64,000 nt of DNA from Mya arenaria (taxonomy: Eukaryota > Mollusca > Bivalvia > Myida > Myidae), in the NCBI RefSeq assembly GCF_026914265.1, contig NC_069133.1, positions 44,551,417-44,615,416 on the forward strand. Direction: 5' to 3'. Made by a program: the position numbers and the translations under genes. The notes beneath the pieces were generated by a model. The model was not told the origin of the DNA. It was given only the letters and a program-made list of their open reading frames with translations, and did not search any database. Position 1 is the first letter of the stretch; every line of letters starts with the position of its first letter. Positions 27,101 to 36,808 of the stretch are shown here, piece by piece.

Positions 27101-30100
27101 AAAACAAAGTAACTGTTCACATGTTAAAGATTCATAACATAAGGATGCAATGCATAAAAGAACAACACTTTACCTCGCTTTTTTCTTCCTAAAATAGCAT
27201 TTAGTGTTTCCAGATCAATTTGATACCAATGTGTTACAACTATTTGGACAAGAGCACTGCATAGCAAATGCAAATTCTTGTCTGTTATTTTTTCCAGTCA
27301 AACATGGGAAATAACACAAAAATTATTGAATTATTGAGTTATGGGTCTTGCTATACATAACTTGATAAGTATATTGTCTCTGTCAAGATGTTTACCGAGT
27401 TTCAGTTGAATATCTTGAACAGTTTTTGAGTTATGACCAAGGTTAATATTTTTATATATCAACTTTTTTCTTTGAAAGCAGACAAGCTTGAAAACAGACA
27501 AAACACTTCCAGTACAAATTGACAAACAGACATGATCTTTTAGATTGTTCTTAATTGTTTATGTAATAAATGACTATTCAGAAATGTCCATCATATTAAA
27601 ATCTAGACAAATCACGACTGATTAAAAAAAGCTGGAAAGGAAAGACCCTGCATCATAGTAAAGCATGATAAATATAATCAAAAGATAAGAATGCTGTGCA
27701 GCCAAAAACCAAAACTAGTCTAGCTTTTTTCAGCTGAACAAGGCGCACAACTTGACAATTATCAAAGCCAGAGTTATGGGCCTTGCTGTACATGCACATA
27801 ATTTTTGTCTCCTTGCAACATGTGTACCATGTTTCATTGCAATATCTTCAACAGTTTCTGAGTTATGGCCTTCAGACTCAACACACTTTGACCAGCCCAA
27901 TTGCGTTCATACCATAATGACATCAACCCCACAATTCCTTCCTTAAATCTTCAACAGTTTCTGAATTATGGCCAAGGTCAACATTTTTTAACAATAACGC
28001 CGTTGATGACAACAAGACCAAGTGTCAAACAATACTTCAACTTTTTTTAAAGCAGACCAACTTATAAGCAAGACCAAATCGATGAAAATGTTGAATCTAC
28101 TTACAATAATTTTCTGAAGATTTAGTAGGACAACTTTGTGTATTTCAGCCACGGCTCGGAACTGTCGGAAGATGAGTTCCAGAAGATCGCCAAGTTGCCG
28201 AGGCAAAAACTGGGTCATCAGATTTTCACCTTGCCCGCCAGTGCTATAAATAGGTCGGCAAATCCAATTTGAGAATATGTGTTTATTCAGAACTTGTTAA
28301 TTCCGTGTTATCTGGATTTCAGGTGTGATACGTACATACAATGAATTATACCTATGTAAAATTAAGTTCAACTTGCTAGAAAACATTTGTTAAATAATTT
28401 AAGTCTATTTATACTTATAGAATGGTTAATTTGTGCCATGGCGTGTGTTTGAATCCTGGATACAAAGTGAAAACTAAGTTTTAAAACTTACAACTATAGA
28501 CACACCTGAGCAAAAAATAGATGGAGAAAATGCCTTTAAGGATTGTCACATACTATTAAGATTAAAATACATGATTGTAAAAGAGTCCATGTATAATTAT
28601 CAAACCAAATTTTACAGTGAGCAATACAGAATGCAAAAGCTCTTGCAATACTTTGCACATGATTCTGGTAATATGATCAAGAGCTATTACTGAAAAAGAA
28701 TAATGCCCCCAGTCTCGGACACAATATAGGTGAGCCAAGTTTCTAAGAACTGAAATGATGCGTGCAACACATTTTTCCATGGTACATAATGATTTTTAAA
28801 AGATTCATTCTAACATAAGCAAGTACACATGACATTGCTTTGTTATCTCAGTAAATTTTTCACCGTGGATATCTCATTTATTTCATAAACCCTGCTGTTT
28901 ACCTGTCCACGACCTGGTGAGAGGCTCGAGCCACTATAGCGATAAGCTCTGGGTGCATCCGCATCTTGATGGCCTGAAACACACCAAAACTATAGCTCAA
29001 GGTTCAGTAGAAGAAAAGGCCTTCAGCTTTCAATTACAAACATGATTAATTTAATGTAACTGTAATCGCAGATTTTTTTTAAATTTGCAGGTCCCTTTCA
29101 TAGCGATCTTTAGGTTTATGCAAAATTTACAAGCTTTTAAACTGATACTGCAATAATACAGTCCCTTTTTGTGATCTGTAGATTAATGCCAAAATCGCTT
29201 TGCCATAATTTAACCATCTGGAAGTATCTGTTATGTTTCACTTGGTTTTTTGCCAATTTGTGATAAAAGAATATTAAACCTCCACAAAACTACCGATTTA
29301 ACATTTCTTAACCTCTGAGTATCTTCTTCGGATCAATATGGGCCACTTCTGTGCCCTAATGGAAGAACTAAGTTTAATGTAAGATTAACAGCCACCTACC
29401 TCAGCCGCCTCAGGTACTTTACGCAGAATGAAGAGTGACTCAAGCAGTACAGATATAAACCTCTGAGGGTCTTCTTCAGGGTCCACACTGGCCCCTTCTG
29501 CCAGGCTACTGTCTCCTAAATAATGAAAGATAAGGGGTTTGAATTTAATGACTTACCAAATGTTTATATACAATTGCTCATAAGTCAATTATCAAATTTT
29601 ACTATATGCTTTCTGGTGGTTTATGAAGTTTTATCAGTAAAACATTTTAATCTGTTTTTAAATTTTAGCCCATCCTCATTTCAAAATTCAAATGTCTGCT
29701 TAACAGAATTGGATCACAATTTCGGTCATCAACGACTCTTTCGAAAACATTGCGTTGGTATGTACAATTTAGTGTGCTTTTCAGAAAAACTTCAATTTAA
29801 TATCATTAATATTATCTCCGTCATAGGCAAATACTATAAAGTACTAGAAGCGCCGCAATGCGACGAAACCAGGTTTTTGTTATGGGCAATCAGAAATTAT
29901 AGCCAATTAATTTGTTGTATGACTTTATCTTTACTTTTATCAAAAAGAGACGTAACTGAAAATTACTGTTGGCGGAAACCATTTTTCTATATATAGTAAC
30001 AGGCGACCTTGACCTTAGCCCCACCCCCCTCAAAAGCAATCCCAAGCTAGCTCTATACATAAGCTACCACACACCAATTTCATCAATATCGGTCAATGCT

Positions 30101-33100
30101 AACTAAAGTTATTGGGCAGAAACCATTTTTCCATTTTAAATAACAGTGACCTTGACCATTTTTCTATTTTAAGTAATAGTGACCTTGACCTTAGCCTCTC
30201 CCCACTCAAAAGCAATCCCAAGCTAGCTTTTCACATAAGCAACTTTCACATCAAGTTTCATCAATATCGGTCAATGCTAACTAAAGTTATTGGGCAGAAA
30301 CCATTTTTCTATTTTAAGTAACAGTGACCTTGACCTTAGCCCCTCCCCCCAAAAAAATAGCAATCCCAAGCTAGATCTTCTCATAAGCTACCTACACACC
30401 AACATTCATCAATATCTATCAATCCTAACTAAAGTTATTGGGCAGAAACCATTTTTCTATTTTTAGTAACAGGCGACCTTGACCTTAGCCCCACCCCCCT
30501 CAAAAGCACTCCCAAGCTAGCTCTTCACATAAGCTACCTACACACCAAGTTTCATCAATATCTGTCCATGCTAACTAAATTTATTGGGCAGAAACCATTT
30601 TTCTATTTTAAGTAACAGTGACCTTGACCATTTTTCTATTTTAAGTAATAGTGACCTTGACCTTAGCCCCTCCCCACTCAAAAGCAATCCCAAGCTAGCT
30701 CTTCACATAAGCAACTTACACACCAAGTTTCGTCAATATCTATCAATGCTAACTAAAGTTATTGGGCAGAAACCATTTTTCTATTTTTAGTAACATTGAC
30801 CTTGACCTTAGCCCCACCCCCCTCAAAAGCAATCCCAAGCTAGCTCTTCCCATAAGCTACCTACACACCAAGTTTCATCAATATCTATCAATGCTAACTA
30901 AAGTTATTGAACAGAAACTAATGTTTGACGCCCGCCGTCCGCCCGCCCAACGACAACCTCATTCTAATAACCCGGTTTTCGTTGAAAACCTGGTTAAAAA
31001 TAGTTAAATTTATTGTAAAATTGCAATAAATATCCTTGTGAATTCCAGAAGTTATTAATACACTTGTGACATTTTTACTCAGGAAATAAAGCTTATGGTA
31101 CTCAGAAGGAGAAATATATAATGTTCTTAGGGCTATTCCAGTAAAACATATAACCCACGGGGGGAAGGCAATTATTTAAAAAGTATGGTGGGTGTCTTTT
31201 TTCCCTAATTTGAACCCCACAAGGGTAAATTTGCTTCTGTAGGGGGATGGCAAAATTTAGAAATGCCTTCCCCTCGGGGGGTTTTATGTTTAAATGGAAT
31301 AGCTTAAGAGAAAATAATTCAAATGCATGTATAATCATTAAGCTCTACAGAATACTAAAATAGAAAAAAACACTATTAAAAGCAAACAAAAGGAAAACAG
31401 TCCAAAACACATAAATTTTGCACTATTAGGCCAAAAAAAAATAATTGTTTGTTTAAGGTAACCTTCCCAAAATTTCTAGGTAGGGTAGGTAGGGATTTTT
31501 TTTTTCAAAATCTGTCGTAAGTTCAGAGTGTTTTCTTGCACATGATGGCAGTCTTTCCTACATTACTGTCATTGCCTGACTTTGTTTTATCATATAAACA
31601 ATAATTCTGATTAAAATCTGCATTTATCTGCCCTTCGTAACACCCTATTCGCTAACGAATATTTTTTTTGCTCAGAAACGGAAAAAAATAGTTAGGGTCG
31701 GCGCATTTTTATAGGTAGGGTCGGGTTACCCGAAACGGACATATTTTTTTTTAGGCCTTACAAATAATCAAAGAATCTTTGTGTCACACACTATTAAGGG
31801 TGCTCTCAACCATGCCCCTGGATGACATCTCGCCCCGTCGACCGGACCCCGCCCGTCCCACCACTGCCTGGGATGACACTGTGTAGATCTGACGGTTTAG
31901 TTCCTCAATTAAAATCTCATGCATCCTCTGGAAAATAATAAATGGGGGAGAAAAATATTAATATTATGTTTGAATTTAACCAAAATCTTTATTAGCTTTT
32001 TTATATGCAGAATGGAAGTAGGCATCCTTTAGCTTAAGAGCATTTATAAAAGTGATGCCGCATGTGACACTTATAACGATGCAGTTGACAAGGGCAAGGC
32101 CAACTGACAAGCGATCCCTATAAGTTTGCCATGCTACACAGGCTACTTAAAATTTAGTGCTTGAAAGCTCATTGCAAATACAAGTATCATCGACATTTAT
32201 TTAAAGACTTTGTCCACTGTTAAATGATCAAAAGTGTAGGTAGGCTCTCAACTAACTTATCATGTGTATTATTCATGTACCTCTTTTCTTGCATGTATTT
32301 CCACCTTCAGGTCTCTCAGTGCCTCAACGTGGGACAGGTTACTTTCCAGCTTTGTAACTGAAACATAGTGACAAATACTAAACTGATAACAAGAGCAACA
32401 TAAGTTTGTGCCAAACTTTTCTGTTTATGTTTTTTTTTCAGTCAAAAAGGGACATAACTCTAAAAATGTTAAAGCCAAAGTTATGGGCTTTAAAGTTTAT
32501 GCATGACGACAATGCTTCCACTGACACCAATTGTATCACAATATCTTTTTCTTTGAAATTCCAGCAAGCTTGTAGTTTCACATGCATTAAACTGATCTCT
32601 AGGCATTATAAAAAGCATAAGACAAGATACATTTACAAGGCCAACTCCCTTAAGAAAGCCCCATTCTACCCACTCACCTGCCCCAACAATACAGTTTGTA
32701 GCCTGGAGATATTCCTTCTTCGCCAGATGGTTGTCAAGCTTTTCTGGAACATTTTTCACCTGTTCTCTGCAATTACAAACAAGATAAAGCTAATGTCACT
32801 GTGAGGGCAAAAGAATGCATGAACAACATGGATGGCTTCTCCATGTAATCTACACCTTTTTTCAAAAGTTTGCTTTGCAGGAGTAGAAAAAAGCATCAAC
32901 TTCCTAAATATTTCATTTCCTTATTAAAAAATCACCTTACCTTGTTTGCAAAGGAAAACACTTTAATAACAGAATCATACTTTTTGAAAAAATGCTAAAG
33001 TAATCCTCTTAACTCTGCCATGAGTGTACAGTATCTATTTTCCTTAGATGTATTTTAATTTACTGACAAAATTAAGTTATTACCAATAGCATTTTTTTAA

Positions 33101-36100
33101 CATTGAAATTTTGAGGTGGTATTATTCAGCAACATTCATTAAAGCTAAAAACGAAAGCAGACTATATAATTCAATGACAGATAATGGTTTCAATCACTTC
33201 TTTTAAATGCTTACATCTGGTCAAGTAGGGCTGCAATTGTTTTCTGCTCCACCCCATCAATCCACAGTTTCCTCAGCTCATCTCTCTTACAGTGTAGCAG
33301 CGTTTTACAGCTACTCAGATCTTCCTTAATGTGCTTGATTTTCTCACGAGATTCTGCGAGAAAAAAAAAACTCAAAATTTAACTCACAGGCGTACGTAGA
33401 AATCTCAATAAGTGAACCGGAATACAGCATACATCAACCCCCCCACCCCCATCAATAGCAAAGATGAAAACTTGAAATTAACATATAACAATCACTGCTT
33501 TCAATTTTAAAGTCAATCAAACAAGTAATTATTTTTTTTGTGCATTAAATACACATGATTTCATGCCACTCAAGTCATTTTTCACAGTCACATCATGAAT
33601 AAAGTATTGGCCATGGAAACACTGAATAAAATCATAATAAGAAAGCAGAGTTATGAGACGCTTAAAATATAATTTGCTTAATAAATAAAATAGGCATACA
33701 TGTCCCAAGGTTACATACCATTAACGTTATCACTGATGTCACTGAATGTTTTCAAGATTGATGTCAAATCTTGATAATTTTCTGAAAAGAAGAAACCACA
33801 ATCATTCAGTGCAAATCTATACCAGCAAATACCTTTAGGAACTGAAATCCGACGGAAACACAAAATACACCCAAACTATCGTATAAAAACAGCAATCTCA
33901 ATTTCATTGACTGAATTGGTGACTGTAACACCCCAGGGCTCACGCAAGAGGGCGACTTGGGCGAAGTGGTCGCCTAAAATTCCCAGACTTCGTCCATTTG
34001 TATCATCAAAGCGACATTGACTTCGCCGAAATTATAACACATTGTAAGTCTGTCAATCAGCAATTAGCCATTCATAAAATTTGGTAATCTCCTAATCTGA
34101 TAATTGGGCGGTGTCATCCAATTACCAAAACATCGCCAGTAGGTGGAGCTATTGAATGTTAACCAATCAGAATGTACATTGAGAAGACCGTGATAAAATG
34201 AAATATTCGTTAAAATGAGATAGAAAAGGTGACCCTCTGGAGTCTGGATTATATTCTGTTTTGGTATTAGAGCAAGGTTCTTTTGACTTGAGAAAATTGG
34301 TAATAATGCCTAGAAATAAACAATAATGCTTTAAAAAAAGACAGAAAAGATAAAAGAATGTTTCTTAAAGAATACGCCAACTCTTCCATAAAAAACATTT
34401 TTAGGATCCAATTTTTGTATTAATATACTAGAACTATCACAGAAGTGATGACTATTCCACTGCCTTGACACAAGACTGTAATTGACTCAGGCAAATATCT
34501 ATTAAAAATCATAATATGTTTTTAAATTATTTCAAGGAAAGTACCGGTAATACTTATTTGCCCGAAAATCAATCTTAAATCTTCAATACATAGCTAAAGT
34601 GCTACACTGCTATTCAAGGGCACATAACTCAAAAGCTGGCTGGGGTCGACTAAAAATGAGATTAGACATGGGACAAGACGAAAAAGTCACAAAATATATG
34701 TCTGGCACTACTATCCATCATCCTTGTAATGTGAACATCAAAGTGATACCTTGCTTCAAAAACTCAAATATGGCCTAAAGTTTAAAAATAATATTCAAGG
34801 ACTCATAATTCTATGTTAAAATGACCATAGGTCATGAGAAATATGCAAATCATTACACTACCCATCATTTTTTGTACCAAGTTTCAGAGTGATACCTCTT
34901 AAACTGTGGGAGTAGTTCAGTCCACACACTTATGGCAACAGATCGAGCAATCAACAGACTGACCAGCTGACAGATCACCATGTCTTAGGTGACTCAAATA
35001 TGAAAAATTGGAGAACTATGTTTTAGCTTTGGGAATTGAGCCTTTTTGTCACCCTGATTGTAGTGCACCATTATAGCAGACATACACTATACATGTAATT
35101 GTATGTAATCCCAAATGACCAGGGTCAGCTACCTTTGACTAGATCTCCTAATTTCTTATCACTTTCTTTGAAGGCCTTTTCTATGCGTTTCTTTTCCTGT
35201 TCCCGCTGCTCAAAGTCAGCACTGGAAATGAAAACATGTACATGTAAAAAACTGCCATTATATTCAATAGAATTACAGATTTTATTTCGTACCAATATTT
35301 CATCAGTCAAAATGGCATTATTGATGACAAACTCTGAAGATACAAAAAAAAGCTAAAGACACAAAGTTAGATACAAAGCAACTTTGGTGCGATATTCTAG
35401 TCTAGCTCTATTCAAACAACTCACTTGGATTTTGTTTTTCCCTATCAGATAGTCTTACACACAAAAGAAAAACTATTGAGTGCTCCATATTGCAAGTCTC
35501 TAATGCATGGAACCACTGATAATATTTATTTCTTCTTTTTATAATGCAAAATTGAAATGAAAGCAACTTGAAGCGAATGCTGTGATTATAATTTGCTCCA
35601 GCATGCAAGCCTGGGCTACTTAAACATCTGGGTTTGATATATGTTTCATACATTTCGGATTGTGGATTTTATTCTTATATCAATACTTATACAAATATAC
35701 ATTAATACAGTCAAAATTAACTATGTCAAAGTCAGGAAATACTTAGAGAAAACTAACATTCCATATAACCAAATTACAAAAAACTTTTTTTAAATACCAT
35801 CACATTTGAATAAAATTGGACAAAACCAGAACATCGAGATAACAGAGTTAAACATAGCAAGTTTCTTCTGTATAATGCATTCAGGCTACATGTAATTCAA
35901 GAAAATCTTGCTTTCGATGAAATCATGAATGATTCTTAATGCTCAAGATTAAAAAAATTGAAGATTTTGAATGCGACCAATGACATTTCTTTGACTTTCT
36001 TATTTTCTGAGGAACAGACGAAATCATAAAAAATATACTGTTCTGCCATTATTATTCTGTTCTTACCTTGAAGAAAGAGTCCTCACGATTGACAGCAGAA

Positions 36101-36441
36101 AACTTGACTGAAGAAAAAATAAAATAATTCAGAATTATAAACTCATTTGTGTGAAAGAATGTAAATTTAAGATTTTCAAATAAATATAAAATGGGAGGTT
36201 TAACTGTTTGTGGGGTAAAGCTGCGTTGTACTGTAAACATGATAATACTTAACATCCGGATGGTTTTATCCGAAATTACTCATGTTCGGATTGTGCTTAC
36301 TATATTGCTTTTTGTATGAATTGCGAACATGCCAATAAAACACAAACACTGTAAAGTGATAGAAGGATTGATCAGTTATCTGGTTACCGTTTGTTTCGAC
36401 TTGGCTGGAGAATTAACCACTGAAATTGCCTCATTTTCCAT
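9200..36441 (-). CDS. EXOC4: Exocyst complex component 4 (Sec8), complete, 28 exons
   Basis: Subunit of the octameric exocyst, which tethers secretory vesicles to the plasma membrane. Coding exons (minus): 36388-36441, 36067-36107, 35133-35221, 33719-33781, 33215-33353, 32678-32766, 32281-32357, 31792-31927, 29400-29515, 28903-28973, 28105-28243, 25161-25232, 24570-24707, 23905-23982, 23383-23467, 22458-22521, 21977-22077, 17606-17679, 17047-17185, 15284-15365, 14387-14597, 13403-13504, 13032-13063, 12002-12116, 11256-11374, 10373-10468, 9646-9757, 9200-9364. All junctions are GT-AG and in phase, giving 932 aa (vertebrate protein about 974). Family landmarks: LLSIVRTLS near the N-terminus, [13 protein letters not shown] (about 100-115), [18 protein letters not shown] (about 534), [35 protein letters not shown] and ARQYYELLY near the C-terminus. 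The exon 8 donor (GTGTGTG) is the weakest call. A 15-nt candidate microexon lies at 27174-27188. Introns hold many repeats; no internal stop or frameshift was found. Confidence 0.95.
9779..10010. mobile_element. Truncated foldback MITE (family F), copy 1
   Basis: Starts TTAAAGCCGCACTCTCACAG and follows the copies at 61588 and 63283 through ATGGAAACCAG, AAGAC.GCTG and AGTAACG.TTT. It then loses similarity, so only the left half is present. Located in the last intron of EXOC4. Confidence 0.75.
11040..11275. repeat. Short tandem duplication reaching EXOC4 exon 26
   Basis: A unit containing CTTATCTTACTTGAA...GTTNGNNTGTAGAC occurs at about 11150-11180 and again at 11247-11276, with a weaker copy at about 11055-11080. 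The rightmost copy contains the real splice donor and last codons of the exon 11256-11374. ACTGATCTTATCT blocks lie between copies. Confidence 0.6.
12115..12540. repeat. Degenerate AACCAGTCA-rich repeat
   Basis: The words AAACCAGTCA, ACCAGTCAA and variants recur about ten times over 400 bp in EXOC4 intron sequence, beginning at the acceptor side of exon 12002-12116. The array is decayed and its period is irregular. Confidence 0.5.
14165..14335 (-). mobile_element. tRNA-derived SINE (family A), minus strand
   Basis: Carries GGAATCAAACCCAGGACTTA (inverse of a B box), CACTTGTCTGGCTTGTTGACCA and GGGGAAACAAGG blocks shared in inverse order with the plus-strand copies. It lies immediately downstream of EXOC4 exon 14387-14597. 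Confidence 0.6.
15845..16412 (+). repeat. Tandem array of ~145 bp units ending in (GACC)n
   Basis: Three and a half units, each with TTTCATGAGTTATCGTCC, GGAAACCGTTTT, TGACCTTGACCTTGGCC, CCCCAATATCGAACTTGACC and TTACACCTGTGTACCAAAA. The last unit runs into (CCGA)n at 16321-16366, then a TGTGTGGGGGTATAATT end. The array lies in an EXOC4 intron. Confidence 0.9.
16421..16505 (-). mobile_element. tRNA-like SINE fragment (family B)
   Basis: Inverse strand reads CCATAGTCTAGT...CCAAGAGATCATGGGTTCCG, with an A-box-like start and a degenerate B box. It shares ACATCTTGGGTGAGAG-type sequence and ACTAGACTAT with the fragments at 16955 and 24830. Confidence 0.45.
16955..17035 (-). mobile_element. tRNA-like SINE fragment (family B)
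   Basis: GGGGATCAAACCCACAACAT followed by CTTGGGTGAGAG and a CGACTAGA end. On the minus strand this gives a tRNA-like B box (GGGTTTGATCCCC). It ends just beside EXOC4 exon 17047-17185. Confidence 0.45.
18590..19020 (+). repeat. Two-unit array related to the 29.9-31.0 kb array
   Basis: Starts with CAATGCAACAAAACCTGGT. It contains two units with TTTCTATTTTAAGTAAAAGTG, GGGGCCCCA, CCAAGTTTGGTCACAATATG and CTAACTAAAATTATTC. It ends CTGCCCGCCC...GAAAACCTGATTAAAAATA. The same head (CAATGCGACGAAACCAGG) and tail (GAAAACCTGGTTAAAAATA) bound the larger array. Confidence 0.75.
20105..20357. mobile_element. GC-rich TIR element (family G), short copy
   Basis: Bounded by TGCACCAGTCATTTGTA and its inverse (TACAATTGACTGGTGCA). 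The interior is strikingly GC-rich against the surrounding DNA (CCCCGC, GGCCCATTCCCCGCTAT, CTGCGGGGCCACCTG). Related copies lie at 37081-37643. It has no coding capacity. Confidence 0.85.
22230..22440. repeat. Minisatellite of TTTCATCCATG-type units
   Basis: Units of about 50-60 bp built from TTTCATCCATG, TTTTCAAGACTTTATCCATG and ATTATT recur four or five times in the EXOC4 intron just downstream of exon 22458-22521. Confidence 0.65.
24830..24905 (-). mobile_element. tRNA-like SINE fragment (family B)
   Basis: GTTCAAACCCACAACATCTT, GTGAAAGGTGGACA and ATACCACTAGACTAT. The inverse resembles a tRNA-derived head with A and B boxes. EXOC4 intron. Confidence 0.45.
27174..27188 (-). other. EXOC4: Candidate 15-nt EXOC4 microexon
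   Basis: Minus-strand sequence TGCTATTTTAG, then 15 nt encoding EEKSE in phase 0, then GTAAAG. Both neighbouring exons (28105-28243 and 25161-25232) also join in phase 0, so inclusion inserts five residues without shifting the frame. A TGC lies just upstream of the acceptor, as in microexons controlled by the SRRM4-type enhancer protein. The polypyrimidine tract is weak and no transcript is available, so the call is tentative. Confidence 0.4.
27270..28060 (+). repeat. Two copies of an interspersed repeat (GAGTTATGGGCCTTG family)
   Basis: Each copy follows the order GTCAAACA.GGG, CATAACTCGACAATTAT, AGAGTTATGGGCCTTG, TACATGTGCATAA, ACATGTGTACCA.GTTTCA, AATATCTTCAACAGTTTCTGAGTTATGGC, AAGGTCAA.ATTTTT. 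Further copies are at about 17760-17970, 22838-23045, 32435-32560, 61045-61160 and 62750-62960. No ORF. Confidence 0.7.
29855..30998 (+). repeat. Tandem array of ~150 bp units with paired TGACCTT sites
   Basis: About six or seven units: ACTAAAGTTATTGGGCAGAA, ACCATTTTTCTATTTTAAGT, AACAGTGACCTTGACCTTAG, CCCC.CCCCTCAAAAGCAATC, CCAAGCTAGCTCTTCACATA, CACACCAAGTTTCATCAATA. Head GCGACGAAACCAGGTTTTTG and tail GGTTTTCGTTGAAAACCTGG are inverted relative to each other around AACCAGGTTTT. It overlaps spurious frames on the plus strand. EXOC4 intron. Confidence 0.92.
31132..31303. mobile_element. Small TIR element (~170 bp)
   Basis: Left end GCTATTCCAGTAAAACATAT, AACCCACGGGGGGAAGGC; right end GCCTTCCCCTCGGGGGG, TTTTATGTTTAAATGGAATAGC, its imperfect inverse. 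The TIRs are about 45 bp, so roughly half of the element is TIR. Confidence 0.8.
31426..31759. mobile_element. TIR element (TAGGCC family), copy 1
   Basis: Ends TTAGGCCAAAAAAAA and TTTTTTTTTAGGCCTTA are inverted. Inside are GGTAGGGTAGGTAGGG and GGTAGGGTCGGGTTACCCGAA. The same ends and the GTCGGGTGATCCGAA motif occur at 50558-50814. Confidence 0.75.
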
Positions 36442-36808
36442 TTTTTCCAGGGAGTATCAGGCCACTTCCGTGTTTACATCCGGAAAGTCCCCTACTCCAT
36501 AAATCTATTACAATATTTGGAAAAAAGATGTAAATCCATAATATTTGAAACATTTCATCAGAATAGTGAAAACAATAATTCTTAAATATATGTCATATTA
36601 ACAATTATTTGAATGATTTTAGTTAATTATAACGTTTTTATTTTTTTTTAAATTTATGCATTATTCTTCTTAAATTCGTCTGCAGGTAGACAGCATAAAA
36701 GCTAAAAGTATATTTTGGCTTAGGATGATACATTATTTATAAAATTAGTAATTTGCGTAGGGTCGAATTGCGTAACATAAATTAAACAAATTATATATTA
36801 GCAGCATT
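36442..36808. promoter_or_regulatory. Bidirectional promoter between EXOC4 and iRhom
   Basis: Only 367 bp separate the two start codons, which point away from each other, so 5' UTRs and promoter must share this gap. It holds CACTTCCG (36463-36470) and CCGGAAAG (36480-36487), ETS-like sites in opposite orientation and typical of TATA-less divergent promoters. The rest is AT-rich. Another ATCCGGAT lies in EXOC4 intron 1 near 36253-36260. Confidence 0.6.

Noticed and set aside
29523..29996. 157-codon plus-strand open frame
   Set aside because: Antisense in an EXOC4 intron with AT-rich codon content, and its end runs into the tandem array; no family resemblance.
15845..31000. Regular tandem units considered as CRISPR-like
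   Set aside because: Units are ~145-150 bp with no unique spacers, in an intron of an animal gene.
30112..31007. Overlapping plus-strand frames with repeated [10 protein letters not shown] words
   Set aside because: They are translations of the ~150 bp tandem array; the protein-level repetition is a by-product.
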